NCBI GenBank assembly: GCA_026421205.1
Contig: JAPKBM010000006.1
Span: forward strand, 1-64,000
Direction: 5' to 3'
DNA from: Planctomycetota bacterium
Lineage (GTDB): Bacteria > Planctomycetota > UBA1135
DNA: 64,000 nt
Both the position numbers and the translations under genes were made by a program. The notes under the pieces were generated by a model. The model ran no database searches and had not been told where the DNA came from. It was given only the letters and a program-made list of their open reading frames with translations. This document shows positions 51,192 through 60,081 of this stretch, piece after piece; the first letter of the stretch is position 1; the number at the start of each line of letters is the position of its first letter.

Positions 51192-53693
51192 TTACTGTGG
51201 TGTGTAGGACTGGAAAGTTGGCAGTTGACCATTTGGCCCAGCCACATCCCCGCCTCTAACCGTGACGGTTCCATCTTCGTTGGTCGTTACTGAACCGCCC
51301 GAATGGCTCGAGTTAGTTCTGTCTTCGCTTTGATATTGATTGCCTGCTGTTTGCCCAGCATTAAAGGTGTAGTGCTTCATCCCTGTGCCACGGAGAACTC
51401 CAACTCCGCCCAAGATGTGAACCGTGTAGTTGCCATTAATGTCAGGCCGTAGCAATGAAGCCGTAGATGTGAAGCCTATTGGTTCAGGCAATGGGTCAGT
51501 GGCGACAGTGCCACCAAAAGTAAATCCACCTTGTCCATCATCAGTGGTTGCCGTTATGTCGTATAGTTCACTGCTAGCGGTGAAATCATAGTCCTCACCA
51601 TTCAAAATACTAGTGACACCTCCTGCAAGAACATATTCTGTTGCCGTGGCACGATTCTTTGAGAAGAAAGCGCGTGCTTCTTGCATTGGAGTCCATTCGG
51701 TGTAGTTCAATGTCTCAACATTGAATGAGCAGACGCGATTTGTGACGTCTCCATTGGTTAGTCCGCCAAAGAACAGCCGAAGGCCTGTGCCGTGCCCAAT
51801 CCCTGCGATAGCAACAGCAGCAATGCGGTAGGGGAGGTTAGGTCCAGCAGTCCATGAGTCCGTAGCTGGGTCATAAATTTCAGAGCTTTTTGTATTACGT
51901 TTGGTCATGGTGCCTAGATTCTCGACCTTACCATTGTTATTTTTTCCAGTAACTCCGCCAGCGACAAAGATTCTTCCGTCAGGAAGCAAAAAGCCAAAGT
52001 GATGTGAACGTGGAGTTGACATTGGTGCAACTTCAGTGACTTCTGAAGTGTAGGGGTTAAAGATTTCAGCCCTTCGTGTGATGCCCGTCTGGTTTGGATC
52101 ATCTGGATGGGGGCCAACCATCCCACCTGTGATAAAGATTCTTCCATCAGGAAGTCTTTGGAGTTTATGGTGAGCTCGCGCGACGTTCATGCGGGCAATT
52201 AAGGTATTCTCCCCTGTTTGGAGGTTCATGTCCCAAATTTCATTTGTGGCAATAACAGGCTCACCCGATTTAGGGTAAAGATGATTTGCGCCCCCAAAGG
52301 TCAATAGCTTTTCGACGCCTCCATTAATGCCAAATTGATAGACTTTTGTGCGCATTCCAGGTGTTTTAGGTCCATTTGCAAAGCTTTCTTCTTCTCCCCA
52401 GTTCCCAGGCATGTTTGGGTAAACGGTAAACACATTTGTAAAGTCAGCAAAGAACTCCTCTGGTGTTCCAGCGTTGGGATCTCCAGTAAATGCTTGCAGG
52501 TAAAAAGCCGCCCCAACTTGTAGATTCCCACCAGCCATGCCAGGTCTAATCATTTCTGAGAAGTTGAATTCACCGTTTGCGTCAATTGTTCCTAGTGGCT
52601 GCCTAAGATCTCCATAGATGAATGGCCCTTGAACCGCTAAAGTGTCGTTTCCTTCACTTGATATTTCATTCAGACTCGTGTCGGTTCCGCGTACTGTGCT
52701 TCCAACGATGTATACCAGCCTTCCAGGTGTTGCATCCTTTAGGACGACTTCAACGGGCTTTCCAATTGCTGTTCCATAGACCTGTAAGGAAGCATCTTGA
52801 TTGCCAGTGATGAAGTCATTGTGGTCATAGAGCACAAGCTGTCCAGTTGAGGTATTGCTGTTCGGCTGAGCGATATGTGCAAGAAGACTGAGACCGTTGG
52901 TATTACGCGTGTCATGGTGAATGCTAAGCCCCGTTGGGGTCCCAGGAAGATGTGAATTGAAACCGCGTCCTGTAACTTGATTGGCTTCAGGGTCGAATTC
53001 TATAAACTTGACGTCGTTTGCACCGAATCGACAGCCAATCCAGAGTGTGCCCGTTGCCGCATCCAAATCCATTGCAAAGGCATTTAGCCCACCAATATCT
53101 ACAGGGGCCTGCATCGGATCACCCATGCTATTGAAACGGTGTAATCGTGTGTTTGTATTCACGAGGTTATACATTTCGGCAACCCACATGTCACCGTTAA
53201 CTTTTTTGCTCGATGCGATACCGACGACAGCACCTTGTACGATATATGCTGATAGATCAACATCATTAACGATGCTTAGGCTTTCTGTTGAGTGATTGTA
53301 ATTCAGACTGTAAGCGCGTAACGCTGTATCTGAAACACCTTGAAGAAGCGCAGCTTCTGTATTAAATGTCAAGTCACTAAGACGGTTGTTAATGCCAATT
53401 ACACTTAGTTTGTGGTAACGCCTTATTGTTCCATCTAGCTCTAATTGGATAATGTAGGGAGTATTACTTTGAATTAGGACCGCGGAGACCCAGAGAAATC
53501 CCATGCCTTGCGATGAGCCGATGGTGACGAAGTCTGTATTTTCTGCCGCGTCCCATGGTCCAGCGATTACGTCTCCCATTGCCGGAATTTGAGTCCAAGG
53601 AGTAGCGTCAATATTCTGTTGGGCAGATATAGTATTTGCCGTTAACAGCGAGAAGCTAAATACGGCGAACAAAAGGGAAGGAAATTGTTTCAT
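51192..53693 (-). CDS. Secreted Kelch-repeat beta-propeller protein
   Basis: 833 residues with a signal peptide (LLFAVFSFSLLTANTISAQQ). The N-terminal 330 residues look like a first propeller (GSSQGMGFLWVSAVL, then ATGTLWIGCRFG). A middle domain contains GPFIYGDLRQPLGTIDANGE, like the beta-sandwich that ends many marine planctomycete secreted proteins. From about 460, Kelch-like repeats appear: LPDGRIFITGG, LPDGRIFVAGG, LRLFFGGL, EYVLAGGV and VHILGGVG. This is similar to galactose-oxidase-type propellers, but no copper ligands could be assigned. The gene looks more A+T rich than its flanks. Function unknown. Confidence 0.85.
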   Translation of the reverse strand: MKQFPSLLFAVFSFSLLTANTISAQQNIDATPWTQIPAMGDVIAGPWDAAENTDFVTIGSSQGMGFLWVSAVLIQSNTPYIIQLELDGTIRRYHKLSVIGINNRLSDLTFNTEAALLQGVSDTALRAYSLNYNHSTESLSIVNDVDLSAYIVQGAVVGIASSKKVNGDMWVAEMYNLVNTNTRLHRFNSMGDPMQAPVDIGGLNAFAMDLDAATGTLWIGCRFGANDVKFIEFDPEANQVTGRGFNSHLPGTPTGLSIHHDTRNTNGLSLLAHIAQPNSNTSTGQLVLYDHNDFITGNQDASLQVYGTAIGKPVEVVLKDATPGRLVYIVGSTVRGTDTSLNEISSEGNDTLAVQGPFIYGDLRQPLGTIDANGEFNFSEMIRPGMAGGNLQVGAAFYLQAFTGDPNAGTPEEFFADFTNVFTVYPNMPGNWGEEESFANGPKTPGMRTKVYQFGINGGVEKLLTFGGANHLYPKSGEPVIATNEIWDMNLQTGENTLIARMNVARAHHKLQRLPDGRIFITGGMVGPHPDDPNQTGITRRAEIFNPYTSEVTEVAPMSTPRSHHFGFLLPDGRIFVAGGVTGKNNNGKVENLGTMTKRNTKSSEIYDPATDSWTAGPNLPYRIAAVAIAGIGHGTGLRLFFGGLTNGDVTNRVCSFNVETLNYTEWTPMQEARAFFSKNRATATEYVLAGGVTSILNGEDYDFTASSELYDITATTDDGQGGFTFGGTVATDPLPEPIGFTSTASLLRPDINGNYTVHILGGVGVLRGTGMKHYTFNAGQTAGNQYQSEDRTNSSHSGGSVTTNEDGTVTVRGGDVAGPNGQLPTFQSYTPQ

Positions 53694-53818
53694 GGTGGAG
53701 GATGGGAGGGGTCTTGACAGGGCGAGATGCCATTATGCCACTAATAACTAGGAACTTGCAATATTTTTTCACCTCGTTCTGGACTTTTAGGGGAGGCAGA
53801 GAGACGATTTGTGGCGTA

Positions 53819-54610
53819 ATGAAGGAAGAAACGTGGTTTTATTCGAAGGACGGTGGCGCTTCTTCTGGAGTCCCTGAGAGCGAAGTCGCCTTTCTTTTGG
53901 AGTCCCGTGAACTTGGGCCGCATACTTTGCTTTGGAAGGACGGTATGGAGGAGTGGAAACGGGCCGATCACTTACCTCGTTTTGCATCCTCCTTGAGAAG
54001 TAAACCGGAAGAAGGGGTAGAGGAGCTTGGTCCAGTGGCGGAGAAGGTTAAAAGTGAGGCTGAGGAGCCACTACAACCCCACCCTTCTTTTCAGGTAAAG
54101 GTACAGGCTACGTCAGTTCAGCCTTGGACCCGCTATTTCGCGCGCAGTTTGGATCTCAGCTTGGCTCAAACAGTATATTTTGCGTTTGGAGGCCAAAGTG
54201 CCATCCTGTTTGAGGTTTCTGTGATGGCAAAATTTGCCGTTCCATTTTTGGCAAGTTGGGTGCTGGCGGAAACTGTTCTCCTAACTTATTGGGGGACCAC
54301 ACCTGGGAAATGGTTGCTGGGCATTGAGATTTCCACGGAGCGGGGAGAGAGGTTGCACTGGAAGCAAGCCCTGCGCCGAAGTGTGGAAGTGTGGATAAGA
54401 GGAATGGCTTTGGGCATCCCTCTTTTGACTCCTCTTGCACAGATTCATGCATATAGCTTGCTGACGCAGCAAGGGGTGACGCCTTGGGACAGAATCACAC
54501 AGACGGTCGTGCGGCATAAACAGGTACCGATTTTTCGTTGGTTCGTCGTTTTGCTTTTGCTATACGGTGTGTACAGCAACCTAAACTTGTTGCTGTCTGA
54601 GTCTTTTTAA
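53819..54610 (+). CDS. GYF_2 plus RDD domain membrane protein
   Basis: 263 residues from ATG 53819, the start of the recognisable GYF_2-type domain (WFYSKDGGASSGVPESEVAF, then LWKDGMEEWKRADHLPRF). After a charged linker comes an RDD-type membrane domain with the opening PWTRYFARSLDL (the R and D positions of the family) and four or five helices, including TTPGKWLLGIEI. This fusion is widespread in bacteria with unknown role. The frame is open upstream to 53702, but that part is not domain-like. Its stop overlaps the convergent cytochrome stop by 4 bp. Confidence 0.85.
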   Translation: MKEETWFYSKDGGASSGVPESEVAFLLESRELGPHTLLWKDGMEEWKRADHLPRFASSLRSKPEEGVEELGPVAEKVKSEAEEPLQPHPSFQVKVQATSVQPWTRYFARSLDLSLAQTVYFAFGGQSAILFEVSVMAKFAVPFLASWVLAETVLLTYWGTTPGKWLLGIEISTERGERLHWKQALRRSVEVWIRGMALGIPLLTPLAQIHAYSLLTQQGVTPWDRITQTVVRHKQVPIFRWFVVLLLLYGVYSNLNLLLSESF

Positions 54611-56787
54611 TCGGACTGAGTCCACCAGCGTTGCGCAAGCCATCGGCGGCGACGATCTACTTCGGCGGAATCTAAGGAACTTGGAGGGGAAGCGTCGGCA
54701 GATTGAATAAGCTGTAGGCTGAACCGTGCTTCATCGGAAAGATTCACGTTTTCCAAGACTTGTTCCATGGCGACTATGGAGGAGTTTTGCAGGGGAAGCG
54801 TGGCGCAACGCAGTAAAGCATCTGCAGCAGCCGTTTGCTCCTCTCGATTCCCTTGGGTTAACCATGGCAAGAGGAGTGCTTCGCCCTCGGGAAGGCCGAT
54901 GGCACCGACGGCCTCCATACGGCGTGTTCGCGTGGGCGGCGGCTGAATGAATGCCTTGAGGAAATCCGTACGGTCAATTTCCGTGCGTTGAATCCAACGA
55001 CCGAAAGGTTCTCCAAGCCAGGCCATCGTTTGCAAACAGTGTTCTTGCATATAGAGGGAATCCTGGTGAATCCCGCTGAGCAATGAAGGATAGATGGCGG
55101 GCGACATTCGTGTGAAGACAAAACGTGCGTCATCGACCGGCCGGAGAGGTTGGCTGAGAAATCGATGAAGCATGGATTTCATTTCCCCGAGAAGTTCTGG
55201 GCTTGCAATCCGCGAAACGTAAGAGGAGGGTTTTAGGAATCTTTTTTTGTCCCAGTTTTCCTTCTGAGACTGAAAATAGATTTGTGCGGTTTCCAAGGTC
55301 CAAGTGGTGTTTTGGAGTAAAGTCTGTACCTGTGGAAAGCGTTCAAAGGTCATTACTTGAAGAAGCCCGGCGAGTCCGGCGCCCTCTCCAAGTTTGAGAA
55401 GGCCAACGGCCAGAGAAAGCACGTTGTCGGGGTCCTTCTCATATTTTAGGCGCAGAATCATGCGAGGGATTCCTGCTTCATAGGGCTGCTTCGCCCACCA
55501 GGCGTAGGCCCATCGCTGAATATCAAGCGGCGTATTTTTTTCTTCCACCCAATGCAAAATGGCTGCCATGCGTTTCGTCGGGTGGAGCTCCTGCAACTTA
55601 CGCAAGGCTTTTCCGGTGGGGGATGCGAGGCGGACATTTCCGTTAGCGAAGGAAGCCTCCCAAAGTTCTTTCCAAGCCAATATTTCTTCTCGCTCTTTTT
55701 GCGAAAGTACCGGGAGAGTTTTACCGAAATCTCTGACAAGGGTGGGGTGGCCTTGGCGAGAAGGGCCTTGGTTGATGCTTGGCGGCGGCGCTAAATCTTT
55801 GGAGATCGACGTCTTCCCCTCACCGGGAAGAAGAGAGATGGTTTGAAGGACGGAAGCCTCGTCATCCGGCTGAAAAGGGTTGGTTCGGTAGAGGAGCCGG
55901 ACTTCCACAGCGTCAGGCGGAACGAGGGGATGCAGTGTAGTTTCCCAAGTCTTTCCGGCGGGGAGTTGCGTGTTATTTAAGTCTATTTCATCCCGATAAG
56001 GGTCACGAAAGCGGTACACCTGTTGCCACTCTCCCCAAGTTTTCTTTTGCATGGAACGCCATTGCAGATCTGCCGCCCGGGACCGCTCATCCGTAGGGAA
56101 ATTATGACCGGCTCCATGGTTGGTTAGTTGGAGATGCACTTGACCCTTGAGGAAACTAGCCTCTAAAGCCACGGCTTCTTGCAGGCTTGCCAAGTCATGC
56201 GCGGCCGGAAAAGAGTGAACGCGCCCTCGTCGGCCCCCTTCGCGAAACGTATCCTTCATGTGGCAAGAAAGACAATTTTCTTTTTGAAGTTCTTCGGGTG
56301 CCGCGCGCCATTGTTCTACGGTTCCGTGTTGATTGTGGCAAGACCCACAGGTGTCCACTGACGTCAAACGAAGGTCGGTGGTCGGTGCGCATGCAGCATC
56401 CGTTCGTGGATTCAATTGCGCCGACGCCACACCACCTTCTGGTCGCGAATGGCAAGAGAGACAGTCAACACCCAGAGAGCGATCCGACTGGCGAGCAAGA
56501 ACGCGTTCCCCCGGCTTGAATTGCAAGACTGGTCGGGGGGCATGGCAGGCTAGACATTCTTCATTTAAGAAGTTTTGACTTAGCCTGCGCACTTCAGGGT
56601 TTTGAAACGCAAAGGCATGGTGAGATTCTTGCCACTCCTCCCATACGGCGGGGTGACAGCTTTGGCAATCCTGCGAGGAAATCGGTGGGGCCACCTCCGT
56701 GTGCATCGGGGGAAGGACTAAGCGAAAGAGTGCCGCGGTGCCAAGCCCTGCGAGGAGCAGGGGGAGAAGGCGTTGGAGCTGCATCAT
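54607..56787 (-). CDS. Pentahaem c-type cytochrome with long helical C-terminal region
   Basis: 726 residues from ATG 56787, which overlaps the ABC ATPase stop as ATGA. An N-terminal anchor (LLPLLLAGLGTAALFRLVL) precedes five CxxCH haem sites at 41-45, 78-82, 109-113, 147-151 and 172-176. Distal histidines (ESHHAF, VHSFPAAHD, GAGHNFPTDERSR) fit cytochrome c554-like packing. A beta domain follows, then about 350 helical residues resembling HEAT repeats. It is periplasmic and membrane bound. It could shuttle electrons or reduce a substrate such as iron, given its operon; that is inference. Confidence 0.85.
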   Translation of the reverse strand: MMQLQRLLPLLLAGLGTAALFRLVLPPMHTEVAPPISSQDCQSCHPAVWEEWQESHHAFAFQNPEVRRLSQNFLNEECLACHAPRPVLQFKPGERVLARQSDRSLGVDCLSCHSRPEGGVASAQLNPRTDAACAPTTDLRLTSVDTCGSCHNQHGTVEQWRAAPEELQKENCLSCHMKDTFREGGRRGRVHSFPAAHDLASLQEAVALEASFLKGQVHLQLTNHGAGHNFPTDERSRAADLQWRSMQKKTWGEWQQVYRFRDPYRDEIDLNNTQLPAGKTWETTLHPLVPPDAVEVRLLYRTNPFQPDDEASVLQTISLLPGEGKTSISKDLAPPPSINQGPSRQGHPTLVRDFGKTLPVLSQKEREEILAWKELWEASFANGNVRLASPTGKALRKLQELHPTKRMAAILHWVEEKNTPLDIQRWAYAWWAKQPYEAGIPRMILRLKYEKDPDNVLSLAVGLLKLGEGAGLAGLLQVMTFERFPQVQTLLQNTTWTLETAQIYFQSQKENWDKKRFLKPSSYVSRIASPELLGEMKSMLHRFLSQPLRPVDDARFVFTRMSPAIYPSLLSGIHQDSLYMQEHCLQTMAWLGEPFGRWIQRTEIDRTDFLKAFIQPPPTRTRRMEAVGAIGLPEGEALLLPWLTQGNREEQTAAADALLRCATLPLQNSSIVAMEQVLENVNLSDEARFSLQLIQSADASPPSSLDSAEVDRRRRWLAQRWWTQSD

Positions 56788-57431
56788 GAAAGGACCCCAT
56801 CCTCTAAATGCATCACTCGCCCACCGAGTTGCTCCGCTTCGGCTAGGGTGTGGGTTACAAGGAGAACTGCAGTCTTTGACTCCTCCAAGATTTTTTGCAG
56901 CCATTCTTGGCTCTGTGTTTTGGATGTTTCGTCCAAGCTGGCGTACGGCTCATCCAGTAGAAGAAGCTCTGGCCGGAGAGCCAGTGCGCGTGCGAATGCA
57001 AGGCGTCGGGACTCTCCGCCCGAGAGTTGGGCGGGCTTTTTTTGACAATGCTCGTTGAGCGAGACACAGGTGAGCGCATCCATGGCTTGTTCTTTCGCCA
57101 TTGCTTTACTTCGCTTTTGCGCGCGGAGCGCGTCGTAGACATTTTGAAATACAGTCCGTGTGGGCCAGAGCCCTAAGTCTTGAAAAACAAATTGAATTCC
57201 TCGTTGCCAAGGCGGCGTTCTCAGCGCGGGTTTCCCGTGCAGGAAAAGTTGGCCTTCATCCGGTGTCTCTAGCCCTGAAATAATTCTCAGAAGCGTCGTT
57301 TTCCCACATCCAGAGCTTCCGAGGATGGAAATGCGCTCTTCGACTTGTATGGTAAGGCACACTCCTTGAAGGACTTTTTGCCCTGCAAAACTCTTGTGAA
57401 TGTTGCCAAGTTGGGCGAGGGGTTCAATCAT
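56784..57431 (-). CDS. ABC transporter ATP-binding protein, FbpC/PotA-like importer class
   Basis: 215 residues from ATG 57431. Walker A is GSSGCGKTT, signature LSGGESRRLAFARALAL, Walker B LLLLDEPYASLD and H-loop THTLAEAE. The length is short for FbpC, which normally has an extra C-terminal regulatory domain; that domain is absent here. The gene overlaps the permease gene by 8 bp and the cytochrome gene by 4 bp, so all four genes look co-translated. Confidence 0.92.
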   Translation of the reverse strand: MIEPLAQLGNIHKSFAGQKVLQGVCLTIQVEERISILGSSGCGKTTLLRIISGLETPDEGQLFLHGKPALRTPPWQRGIQFVFQDLGLWPTRTVFQNVYDALRAQKRSKAMAKEQAMDALTCVSLNEHCQKKPAQLSGGESRRLAFARALALRPELLLLDEPYASLDETSKTQSQEWLQKILEESKTAVLLVTHTLAEAEQLGGRVMHLEDGVLS

Positions 57432-58992
57432 GGCGAGCTCGGTGGAATGCCGCATAAATCATCAGCGGAAGGAAAAGAATCAGTACCATTAAAATCCCGA
57501 AGGCGGCAACAAAGTTGTCTCGGGCAAAGTGAAGGGCATTAAAGTAGCGGACGGCGGCACTTGCATTGGAAGCGGGCAAGAGTATGGCCAAGTCCAGTTC
57601 ACGGACCGAAAAAGCTAAAACCAAAGCACCTGCAAGGAGCCACGCGGCTTTGTGCGGGCCAACGTGATAACGGAAAATCCGTGTGATGAGAGACACTCCT
57701 GCAAGAGTTGCCGCTTCCTCTTGCTCTGGGGGATTCCGTCGGAATCGTTCATGGAGAAGAAACACAGCAATGGGTAAGAAGCGACCTGCGTAAACTAAAA
57801 TAGGCAAGCCGATACTTGAATAAAAAAAGTGCGAGGAAGATTGGTTGAAAACATAAATAGCACTGATCCCTAACCCCAAGGCAGGCGTCAAGAGAGGAAG
57901 GCTGAGGAAAAGTAAAATGAACTGTTTTTTTCTGGAGGAGGAATGAAGAAGTTTGTGAGCCCAAAAAGGCGCGAGGACTAAAGTGATTCCGCCGGCTGCC
58001 AGTCCTATGCCCAGGGAACGGAGGAGGTCGGCCCGACCACGATTGAAAGCAGCGGAAAAGCCTTCCGCAGAACGAGAAAGCCAAGTCCCATCAGAGAGTG
58101 GGCCCCCTGCACCAGTCTCCCAGAGGATGCGGGAAAGGGGAAGAAGGAGGAGGAAAAGGGCCCCGATCAATGCCAGGAGGGTGGCCCCTATACGGTAATA
58201 TTTTTTTGTGAGTCGAAGCGGTTTCGCCCGCCGACCTGTTCCAAAATCTGGAGCACCCCATTTCCTTTCTACTTGCATACTTCCCGCTAAAACGATGAGG
58301 CCAAGGAGCACTAAAGGGACCGAAGCTCGGGCGCCGGCCGTCCAATCCTGATCTCTGAATTGATGGAAAACTTCGGCGGCGTACACAGAAAATTTATCTC
58401 CTACGGTTGCGAAGTAATCAGGAACGGCGAAATCGGTGCTGGTAAAGATGAAGACTAAGGAACTTCCAAAAACTGCTCCTGGAATGGCTGTGCGAAACAT
58501 CTCCCAAAGCGCACGCCGAGGGCCACCAGCCAAGAGTGCAGCTTCATGGCTGGCGGCGGATTGATTTTGCAAACTTCGTGCCGCCAAGAGTGCGGGTAAA
58601 GGGGCGTATGCCAATCCTAAAGTAAATGAGGTCATCCAAGCAGCGTCCCACCCAGTTAATCCGTGCCAGGCTTGTGCAAGAAGAAGGGGGGGGAGTAAGA
58701 GAGGCAGGGGGGCGCAAAGCTTGAAGTAAAACGCTCCTGGTATTTGGAATCTCCAAACCAAGATTGCGTAGGGCAGACCCACCAGAAAAGCGAGTGCGGC
58801 AGCTGTTCCTGAAAGTTGTGCCGTGTCTTTCAGAAGATTTTGGATGCGCGGATCGAGAAGCGTTTGAAGTGAGCTTCCGTCAAAAAGTGGCTTGAATAAA
58901 GCAGAAAGGGGAAGAATGGAAATTACCAAAGTGACGAGCAAAACTAGAAACCACCACGGGCTTGTAATGCGAGTCAGTCGGGCGAGGGGCAT
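57424..58992 (-). CDS. ABC importer permease, FbpB-like fused two-domain form
   Basis: 522 residues with about 12 membrane helices in two similar halves. Each half has an EAA-type coupling loop: EAALLAGGPRRALWEMFRTAI and EEAATLAGVSLITRIFRYHV. This fused permease is typical of ferric-iron, thiamine and some anion importers (FbpB/ThiP type). It starts one base from the binding-protein stop. Confidence 0.92.
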   Translation of the reverse strand: MPLARLTRITSPWWFLVLLVTLVISILPLSALFKPLFDGSSLQTLLDPRIQNLLKDTAQLSGTAAALAFLVGLPYAILVWRFQIPGAFYFKLCAPLPLLLPPLLLAQAWHGLTGWDAAWMTSFTLGLAYAPLPALLAARSLQNQSAASHEAALLAGGPRRALWEMFRTAIPGAVFGSSLVFIFTSTDFAVPDYFATVGDKFSVYAAEVFHQFRDQDWTAGARASVPLVLLGLIVLAGSMQVERKWGAPDFGTGRRAKPLRLTKKYYRIGATLLALIGALFLLLLPLSRILWETGAGGPLSDGTWLSRSAEGFSAAFNRGRADLLRSLGIGLAAGGITLVLAPFWAHKLLHSSSRKKQFILLFLSLPLLTPALGLGISAIYVFNQSSSHFFYSSIGLPILVYAGRFLPIAVFLLHERFRRNPPEQEEAATLAGVSLITRIFRYHVGPHKAAWLLAGALVLAFSVRELDLAILLPASNASAAVRYFNALHFARDNFVAAFGILMVLILFLPLMIYAAFHRARHD

Positions 58993-59988
58993 TTAACGTA
59001 AAAACAGTTTTTTGAACTCTGGGCTGAGCGCCTCTAGCTCCGTAGCCACAGCCTCCCAATCAATCGTTAGCATGGCGAAGTCAATATGAGGCTGAGGTCG
59101 ACCGAAAGGGACTTCCACGCCAGGCCGCAGAGGGATTTGTTGAGAACGGCTTTTGGCAAGGTAACTTTCTACCGAGGCCGAGGTGACAAAATCAATGAAT
59201 CGCTCTGCGGCTGCTCGATGTGGCGCGCCGTTTAAAATACAAACGGTGTTGGGGATGACAAGGACCGCTGGAAATTCTTTGGATTGCCCAGGGTAGTGTA
59301 CGGAAACGTCGAAGCCATTATCTTGCGCAGCAGCGGCGTCGTCGGTGTCCGTTAAACACCACGGAAAATCTTTTTCGCACACACGGCGCATGGCGTCGGC
59401 ATTGCCGCTGGTGATGCCCAATCCAGAATCCCGTGCAGTTTTAAGCCAAGTCAATACAGCCTTGCGTCCGAAAAGTGTGGACCAAACAGCAAAATGCGTG
59501 AGGGTTGTCCCGGTGAGTGGCGCAGCCATGGCGCCAACCGAGTTCACCGGGCTTTGCCCGATTTCATGGACCAAAGTTGGGAATTCTTGCGTCTCGGATT
59601 GATGCAAAATCACACGCGCGCGTGCAGCAAAGCCGATCCAGTGGTGCTCCGGGTCTCGAAATTCCTTCGGGATTCCTTGAGTTTGTTCCGAAGAATAGGC
59701 CGAAGTCAACCCAGCGCGTTTTAAGCGAATAGTGTGCGCCGTTTCGTTATTCCAGAAGACGTCGGCATAGGGATGTTTTCTTTCCGCAAAGATGCGATTT
59801 ACTAAGCCGACCGTTTTGTTTCTTTCGACATCAAAGTGTGCTTCCACATGAAGACCGGTCTCTTTTTCAAAAAGTGCAATAATGGGTTCCGAATGCACTT
59901 GATCCAAAGAGCAGTAAACCACTAAGTCCGCAGGCTTGGAGCAAGCTCCAATCGCCAAGAGAGCCAGCAGGGGGGGGGCGAGTTTCAT
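58993..59988 (-). CDS. ABC importer substrate-binding lipoprotein, FbpA/iron(III)-like
   Basis: 331 residues. Lipobox LLAIGAC places C16 as the lipid anchor. LVVYCSLDQVHSEPIIALFEKETGL is the opening of extracellular binding family 1 proteins of the FbpA/AfuA type. Later marks are ADVFWNNET, DTDDAAAAQ and FPAVLVIPNTVCILNGAPH. Two adjacent tyrosines typical of iron coordination are not clearly present, so phosphonate, thiamine or another ligand remains possible. It is the first gene of the operon; CATAAT about 20 nt upstream may be its -10 box. Confidence 0.85.
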   Translation of the reverse strand: MKLAPPLLALLAIGACSKPADLVVYCSLDQVHSEPIIALFEKETGLHVEAHFDVERNKTVGLVNRIFAERKHPYADVFWNNETAHTIRLKRAGLTSAYSSEQTQGIPKEFRDPEHHWIGFAARARVILHQSETQEFPTLVHEIGQSPVNSVGAMAAPLTGTTLTHFAVWSTLFGRKAVLTWLKTARDSGLGITSGNADAMRRVCEKDFPWCLTDTDDAAAAQDNGFDVSVHYPGQSKEFPAVLVIPNTVCILNGAPHRAAAERFIDFVTSASVESYLAKSRSQQIPLRPGVEVPFGRPQPHIDFAMLTIDWEAVATELEALSPEFKKLFLR

Positions 59989-60081
59989 CGTTTTACTTTT
60001 GCAAGTATTATGCCAAGAGTACTGGCGAGGGACTCTGATAGATGTTCCCTGATTGCCCCATGGCGGCCTATATTTATTAAC

